Positions 6,414 through 10,652 of a stretch of DNA of 10,652 bases are shown in pieces. Position numbers and translations under genes: made by a program. The stretch lies in NCBI GenBank assembly GCA_036939755.1, contig JALLAZ010001026.1, positions 1 through 10,652 of the forward strand. Direction: 5' to 3'. The stretch comes from Stephanodiscus triporus (taxonomy: Eukaryota; Bacillariophyta; Thalassiosirophyceae; Thalassiosirales; Thalassiosiraceae). The notes beneath the pieces are model-generated. The model did no database searches. It saw nothing but the letters and a program-made list of their open reading frames with translations, and had not been told where the DNA came from. Each line of letters opens with the position of its first letter. Within the stretch, counting starts at the first letter, position 1.

Positions 6414-8795
6414 ATGAATGGGACAGGCACAACTGCGAGGAGAAGAGCAAATAGACCTGCTGTACCAACAGCCTCTGCAAACACTGATGACTTCAATCAA
6501 ACCATCTGCGACTCGAACGACCAGAACAATGATGGTCGTCGTAGAATGTCACACGATGCTAAGTTTCAAGGCCAAGTCCTTAGGTTTGTCAAGAGGAAGG
6601 AGGCGAATATCGCGAGAATCAAACAGATGTGTACCAAGCTTGGCAGGTTGCGTGTAGTAGACGTCGCGCTATTCGTAGGCATTGCGGCCAAGATATCGTC
6701 CTTCGTGTACTATCGGCATAGTCAGAATGTCCAGTCAGATTCTCCGACGTTGGAATCTCAACTGTTTCAACCCGATTCACCTACTGACGAAATGAAATCC
6801 CTATCGGACAAATGGTCGCTCCCTAAACGGGTGCAAAGATGGGCGGAACGCAAAATGCCATTTCACTCCCCTCAGCTCTATCGCCGCGAAGACGACGATT
6901 ATTCTTTCGGCTACGGTTCCTATCTTGATGACGATGGGGACGTTTTCGGTGAGCCGAGAAAGAAGGTCAAATTTAAGGGGATGTTTCTTCGTTACGAACA
7001 TGATAACAAAGAACTGCTGAATGACCATGGATATGCTGTCGTCGACGACGTCGTGTACTATGCCGATGAATACTATGAGACGACACAGTCGGCGTTAGCA
7101 TGGAGGGATTTCACATTGAATCTTCCTGATTTTGCCACGCCCATTGATGAATCTCACCCAGCATTTGAATTTAGGAATGATGAAAAAAATCATCGTCAAC
7201 ACATTGACGATGATGGTTTAGACAATTACTACGCTTTCGATGACGACATTCAACGAGGCACAAATGGGATGGGATTGCCGATTCATGATAATAAGGAAAG
7301 AGATATCCAGGATGAAAAAAGTCATCTTCAACACATTAGTGATGATGGTTTGGAAAATGACCATGCTTTCGATGACGACGTTCAACGAGGCTCACAGGGG
7401 ATGGGATCGCATCAGGATCGGGTTCATGATAACCAGGAGAGGGATATCCAGAATGACGACGACAGCGAATACAACGCCGGAAGGAAAAGTGATTCCAGTG
7501 GCTTAAATGAAAGTGATTTACATGAACAAGGTGTATGTACACCCCCAGAATTCTATCGAAGGTACCAGCCAACGTGCAATGAGATGCATGCCTATCTGAG
7601 CGGATACCATTGGCTGATCGGCGAAGAAATATATTCGAGACGGTGGGAGAAGAAGAAATATTTGTCCCCTGAAAATTCACACCTTTCTAAATACCTTTCG
7701 CATGGATACTATCGCGACGCATTCTTGTTTCGGCAATCGTTTGTGTCATACGCCGAGAAGGGCACTGAATGGGATGAAGCTGTTTTCAAAACAATGCAGC
7801 ATATGGACAGGTCGGATGACCATGTATTGAGCGATGACGAAACTGGTGATCGTGGCTTGGGCTGGGACTCTACTGACAAGTACACTTTCCTTCATTACAA
7901 AGAAGACATGCGTAAGGATGCCATGGTAATGGAGCTCTTATCCTCATCTCCACGAGTGGTTGATATCTACTGCCATTGCGCTATGTCTACTGTCACGGAA
8001 TTTGCTCCTACCAACATGGACGCATATATCATGCCGACAGAAGGATATACTCCTAAATCTATTTTAAGAGGGAAAAAGCGCAACGATGAATTGGAAAGAC
8101 CATTGAATGATCACATATCTCCAGAGGAAAAGTTGGAGATTGCATTAGAAATGGCAAAATGCGTGGCAGTACTGCACGGCTTTAAGGACGGTCCCATAGT
8201 CCACGTGGATGTGAAAGTGGATCAATTCTTCAGAGGTCGAGACGGATTTATTAAGATGATTGATTACAATCGTGCTGAGGCTCTATTGTATGATTCAGAA
8301 AATGAGAAATATTGCAAGTGGACGAATGGAGAGCCCTCGGATGTACAAGTAAGTCAACTTACGAAGGACTTCAGTTGACGAGCGACATATTTGCTTCACG
8401 TACTTACATAGCATTCTATCATCTCTACTTTTCATCTCCTCCAAAAGTTTCGCGCGCCCGAAGAGGCCGTCGATGCCGCACTGAATGAAAAGATTGATGT
8501 TTACAGTCTGGGCAACGCGTTCTATAGCTTACTGACTGGCAAAATTGTGTGGGAAAAGATGAAGTGGCGGGAAAGGGACGTTCGAATAATTAGCGGCGAC
8601 ACCTTATCCATTCCCGATTATTACGAGGACTCGCCGAGCTACAGAGCACTTGCCGGCGTCGTTCAAGCTTGTTGGACAAATCGCGCCGGGGATCGCCCCT
8701 CGATATTTGAAGTGGTACATTCCTTGGAAGAGGCGGTCGCGTCTCAGCGAAGGAGAATGGGGGAAGATGGTTTAATAGGCCGGGAAAGAGTTTGA
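6414..8795 (+). CDS. Membrane-anchored atypical protein kinase-like protein, two exons
   Basis: Exons 6414-8348 and 8448-8795 join in phase 0 to give 760 residues. In-frame stops at 6378 and 6393 support the ATG at 6414. Residues 1-80 are polar and basic near 60-80; 81-100 is one membrane segment; 101-380 is an acidic stem containing a tandem repeat; the kinase-like domain covers about 428-745. Kinase landmarks: AVFK with Lys459 (VAIK lysine), Glu507 (likely helix-C glutamate), HVDVKVDQ at 597-604 in place of HRDLKxxN, DYN at 617-619 in place of DFG, then across the splice RAPEE (647-651), DVYSLG (662-667) and DRPS (727-730). The catalytic and metal-binding aspartates are kept, but the loop Asn is Gln, DFG Gly is Asn, and the glycine loop is degenerate (one Gly, at 431). 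I recall similar K..Q and DFN-type kinases in diatoms, but cannot verify this here. Basic residues before the membrane segment predict the kinase domain on the lumenal or outer side. Activity, substrate and location are unknown. Confidence 0.88.
7179..7451 (+). repeat. In-frame tandem duplication in the kinase stem
   Basis: Two adjacent units, 7179-7310 (132 bp, residues 256-299) and 7311-7451 (141 bp, residues 300-346), encode related acidic segments starting DEK-H-QHI and ending ERDIQ. By eye about 31 of 44 residues match. Unit 2 has three extra residues (SHQDRV in place of LPI). Both units end with the same 9-base string gatatccag, and the frame is kept. Confidence 0.92.
8349..8447 (+). 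other. Spliceosomal intron of the kinase gene
   Basis: The 99-bp phase-0 intron has donor GTAAGT after CAA and acceptor TCCAAAAG before TTTCGCGCG. Splicing joins VQ to FRAPEE, restoring the conserved APE region of the kinase domain. If retained, it adds nine residues and then TGA at 8376-8378, removing the C-lobe. Confidence 0.93.
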
Positions 8796-8859
8796 CCCTC
8801 GCTTTCGTCCGGAGTCATTATCGGATCCACTAACCGCGCTAAGTAGTGTCGCCTAGATT

Positions 8860-8865
8860 AATAAA
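8860..8865 (+). promoter_or_regulatory. Candidate poly(A) signal of the kinase gene
   Basis: AATAAA 64 bases after the kinase stop, in the 135-bp gap before the convergent J-domain gene's stop. 3' ends of the two transcripts may overlap. Confidence 0.45.
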
Positions 8866-8930
8866 AAGAGGACCTCTCTAGCATTATCATTAGGGAATGT
8901 TCAACACGAGTAGTTCGCCACGACCGAACA

Positions 8931-10622
8931 TCAATTATTGAAGAAAGGTGGAAACTGTTTCCCCGAAACGTGGCAGTTATCTCCGACCTCCTGACGATAT
9001 CTCCTATGGAAGGGAGACTTCCTCGATTCGCCGTGGTGGGGATGATTGCGATGGTTGCCAACTTGAGATCGAGGCTGTTGTTGGTACGTCCCGTGCGAGT
9101 GTCCGTACCTCGCCGAGTAGGCGTGGCCGGAGAACACTGACCCGTAGTCCTCGTCGTCGTGCCCCCTGTAGAAGGACTGACGATACCGATTGTTATTCCG
9201 TGGCTCGTACATCGGCCCGCCCAACGTGGTGGCGAAGTATTCGTCCCCAAGCCTCTCTCGTTTGTCCTTGAGAAGCTGATACGCGGCGTTGATCCTGGCG
9301 AAGTTGATCGACGCCTTCTCCCGCTGTTCCGGCGTGGCGTCCGCGGCGACCGCGTCGGGATGGTACTTCTTCGCCATCCTAAGGAACGCTCGTCGGACGT
9401 CTTCCGCGTTCTGGGGGGGGGAGCGTCGATCGAGCCCGAGGAGCTCGAGCGGATCGTTCGTGTCCGGGAGCTTGGGAATCCACCTGCTCCTCGCGATGGA
9501 CGAAGACGACGACGACGACGACGGCCGTCCGCCGTTCCTCCTCGATTCGATCTGCCGCCTGTAGGTGTCCGCCTTCTGGCGGGCCAATTCGCGTTCGATG
9601 GCTTCCTTCTCCCCCTCCCGCCGCGACCGATCGGCGGCGAGCGCCGCCCCCTCCTCACTCGCCGCCGCCATCCGATAGGCGCGCGCCGCCTCCTCTCGCG
9701 CCTCCTCCACGTTCCGGCGCTCCCTCTCTCGTTCCCGATCCATTCGCTCGACCGCGTCCTCCTCGGCCTCCCACTCCCCCTCCTCGACGACGATACTCTC
9801 TGACTCCTCCCGCCACGTCGCGACATGGTCGAAGTAATGACAGTCGTCTCGCTGCTCGGGGTATTGTGCCGTTGTCGCGCCGTCGTACGTTCGATCGTGA
9901 ATTCGGCAATCGTCGTCGTTCGAGTCGAGACGATAGCACGCCGATTCTTCCCCGTCGAATCGATGGCAGAGGGCGTCTCCCTCCATCATCGTCGCATCGT
10001 CGCATTCCGGCGCGGGCTGCCGCCGCCGCCGCCGCGCCGGATGCGGGATTTTCTCGTCGACGGCGACGGCGGCGGGGGCGGCGTCGCCCTCCGCCCCCCG
10101 TCGTAACGAAAACGTTTCCCGCAAGCGTTGTCCGATCGCGTCGATGCGCTCGTTGAACGCCCCGAGCAAGGAGTCCGCGCCCCCCCCTCCCCCTCCCCCC
10201 CCCCGTGGCGGTAGTTGTTGTCGGCGACGACGATTATGATCGTCGTTCGCGTCGTCATCGACATTATCGAACATCGATCGTCGATTTTGCGTCGGAGGCA
10301 CGTCGATGGATATTCGCCCTTGTCGACCATCGCGGGGCGCATCACCTTCCGGGGGCGGCGGATGGGGCCTATCGAACCTCCTCCGTCCCGTCGTCGTCGT
10401 CGTCGTCATCATCATCTCCTCGGCCGTAGTAGTAGCAGTAGCAGTCGTCGGGGCAGAGAAGTCGTAGCGAAACGCCTCGAACGGAACGGTCCCGCCGTAA
10501 TCTTCCTCGCGAACAACGAAGCGGGACGTGGGCGGCGGCGGTCGTTGGAAGTAGCAGTCGTGTTGTCGCGGGGGGCGGGGGGGAGACACGACGTCGTCGT
10601 GCGACGACGTCGCGCCCGTCAT
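8931..10622 (-). CDS. J-domain (DnaJ-like) protein with long low-complexity N-terminus; 5' end open
   Basis: A second Hsp70 co-chaperone candidate, with the J domain near the C-terminus rather than the N-terminus. Numbered from the ATG at 10622 (563 residues): the J domain is about 389-452, with DPLELLGLD at 390-398, HPD at 421-423 and FARINAAYQLL at 441-451. Before it lie a charged, probably coiled-coil helix (about 285-362) and a run of nine Ser (368-375 plus flanks). Residues 1-280 are low complexity with Thr, Gly8 (141-148) and Arg runs. The tail (470-563) is rich in His, Arg, Tyr and Asn. No zinc-finger or substrate-binding domain is seen. The frame stays open upstream of 10622 to the window edge with no stop, so the true start may lie outside and any targeting peptide would be missed. 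GC content is high, like the 5' half of the membrane-protein gene. It converges on the kinase gene with 135 bp between stops. The J domain is certain; location and partner are unknown. Confidence 0.85.
   Translation of the reverse strand: MTGATSSHDDVVSPPRPPRQHDCYFQRPPPPTSRFVVREEDYGGTVPFEAFRYDFSAPTTATATTTAEEMMMTTTTTTGRRRFDRPHPPPPEGDAPRDGRQGRISIDVPPTQNRRSMFDNVDDDANDDHNRRRRQQLPPRGGGGGGGGADSLLGAFNERIDAIGQRLRETFSLRRGAEGDAAPAAVAVDEKIPHPARRRRRQPAPECDDATMMEGDALCHRFDGEESACYRLDSNDDDCRIHDRTYDGATTAQYPEQRDDCHYFDHVATWREESESIVVEEGEWEAEEDAVERMDRERERERRNVEEAREEAARAYRMAAASEEGAALAADRSRREGEKEAIERELARQKADTYRRQIESRRNGGRPSSSSSSSSIARSRWIPKLPDTNDPLELLGLDRRSPPQNAEDVRRAFLRMAKKYHPDAVAADATPEQREKASINFARINAAYQLLKDKRERLGDEYFATTLGGPMYEPRNNNRYRQSFYRGHDDEDYGSVFSGHAYSARYGHSHGTYQQQPRSQVGNHRNHPHHGESRKSPFHRRYRQEVGDNCHVSGKQFPPFFNN
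9505..9522. repeat. (GAC)6 microsatellite, coding
   Basis: Six GAC units in the second J-domain gene, read as TCG on the - strand to give most of the poly-Ser run just before the J domain. It probably forms a flexible linker of variable length. Confidence 0.85.
10180..10204 (-). repeat. Poly-Gly-coding G tracts (G10-A-G5-A-G8 on the coding strand)
   Basis: C8, C5 and C10 runs on the + strand, separated by single T bases, encode the Gly8 stretch of the second J-domain protein. The coding strand could fold as a G-quadruplex in DNA or mRNA if the long runs are split. Confidence 0.8.
10389..10416. repeat. (CGT)6 followed by (CAT)3, coding
   Basis: Read on the - strand these give Met3 then Thr6 in the low-complexity N-terminus of the second J-domain protein. 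The CGT-to-CAT change looks like a point mutation spread by slippage. Confidence 0.8.
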
Positions 10623-10652
10623 CCGAGCGCGAGGAAGACGATCGTCGTACTC

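Noticed and set aside
6299..6496. Small - strand ORF (65 codons) with a hydrophobic, signal-peptide-like N-terminus
   Set aside because: It is antisense to the kinase N-terminus and the hydrophobicity arises from complementing its Arg/Ala/Thr codons; no other support.
8858..9826. - strand 322-codon ORF overlapping the second J-domain gene, and + strand ORF 9159-9803
   Set aside because: Composition is Arg/Gly/Pro-rich shadow sequence; the J domain lies in the other frame.
1..10652. Bacterial system, CRISPR array, transposon or virus
   Set aside because: Spliceosomal introns, cytosolic RPL12 and poly(A) signals mark this as eukaryotic nuclear DNA; no transposase, terminal repeats or viral genes were seen.

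Overview
The window looks like nuclear DNA from a photosynthetic stramenopile, most probably a diatom. The evidence is: spliceosomal GT..AG introns; a eukaryotic cytosolic ribosomal protein (RPL12/uL11); compact gene spacing with convergent and divergent pairs; and two proteins whose N-termini look like the bipartite signal-plus-transit presequences of secondary plastids, with Phe at the expected +1 position after Ala. The taxon is an inference; a pelagophyte, bolidophyte or haptophyte is not excluded. No bacterial operon, mobile element, CRISPR array, tRNA or rRNA was seen.

Layout, left to right: (1) a + strand J-domain (DnaJ-like) co-chaperone, predicted plastid-targeted, with a coiled coil and a long Ser/Arg/Gly-rich tail. 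(2) Convergent with it, 124 bp away, a large - strand polytopic membrane protein of unknown function, also with a plastid-type presequence; its 5' half lies in very GC-rich DNA full of GAC/GTC trinucleotide repeats. (3) A 633-bp divergent intergenic region with a dense cluster of GTAC-centred palindromes, then a C-rich, G-poor leader. (4) RPL12 on +, split by a 293-bp intron after a 34-nt first exon. (5) A 378-bp AT-rich intergenic stretch. (6) A + strand single-pass membrane protein with an atypical protein kinase domain (HVD..K..Q and DYN instead of HRD..K..N and DFG), an acidic tandem repeat in its stem and one 99-bp intron. (7) Convergent with it, 135 bp away, a second J-domain protein on -, which stays open to the right edge of the window and may be 5'-partial.

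The genes are not an operon, and neighbourhood says little about shared function in such a genome. The two J-domain proteins do share an unusually similar J domain and a short motif after it, so they probably belong to one lineage-expanded subfamily. The items most worth following up are the atypical membrane kinase, the unrecognised plastid-type membrane protein, and the palindrome cluster in the RPL12-side intergenic region.
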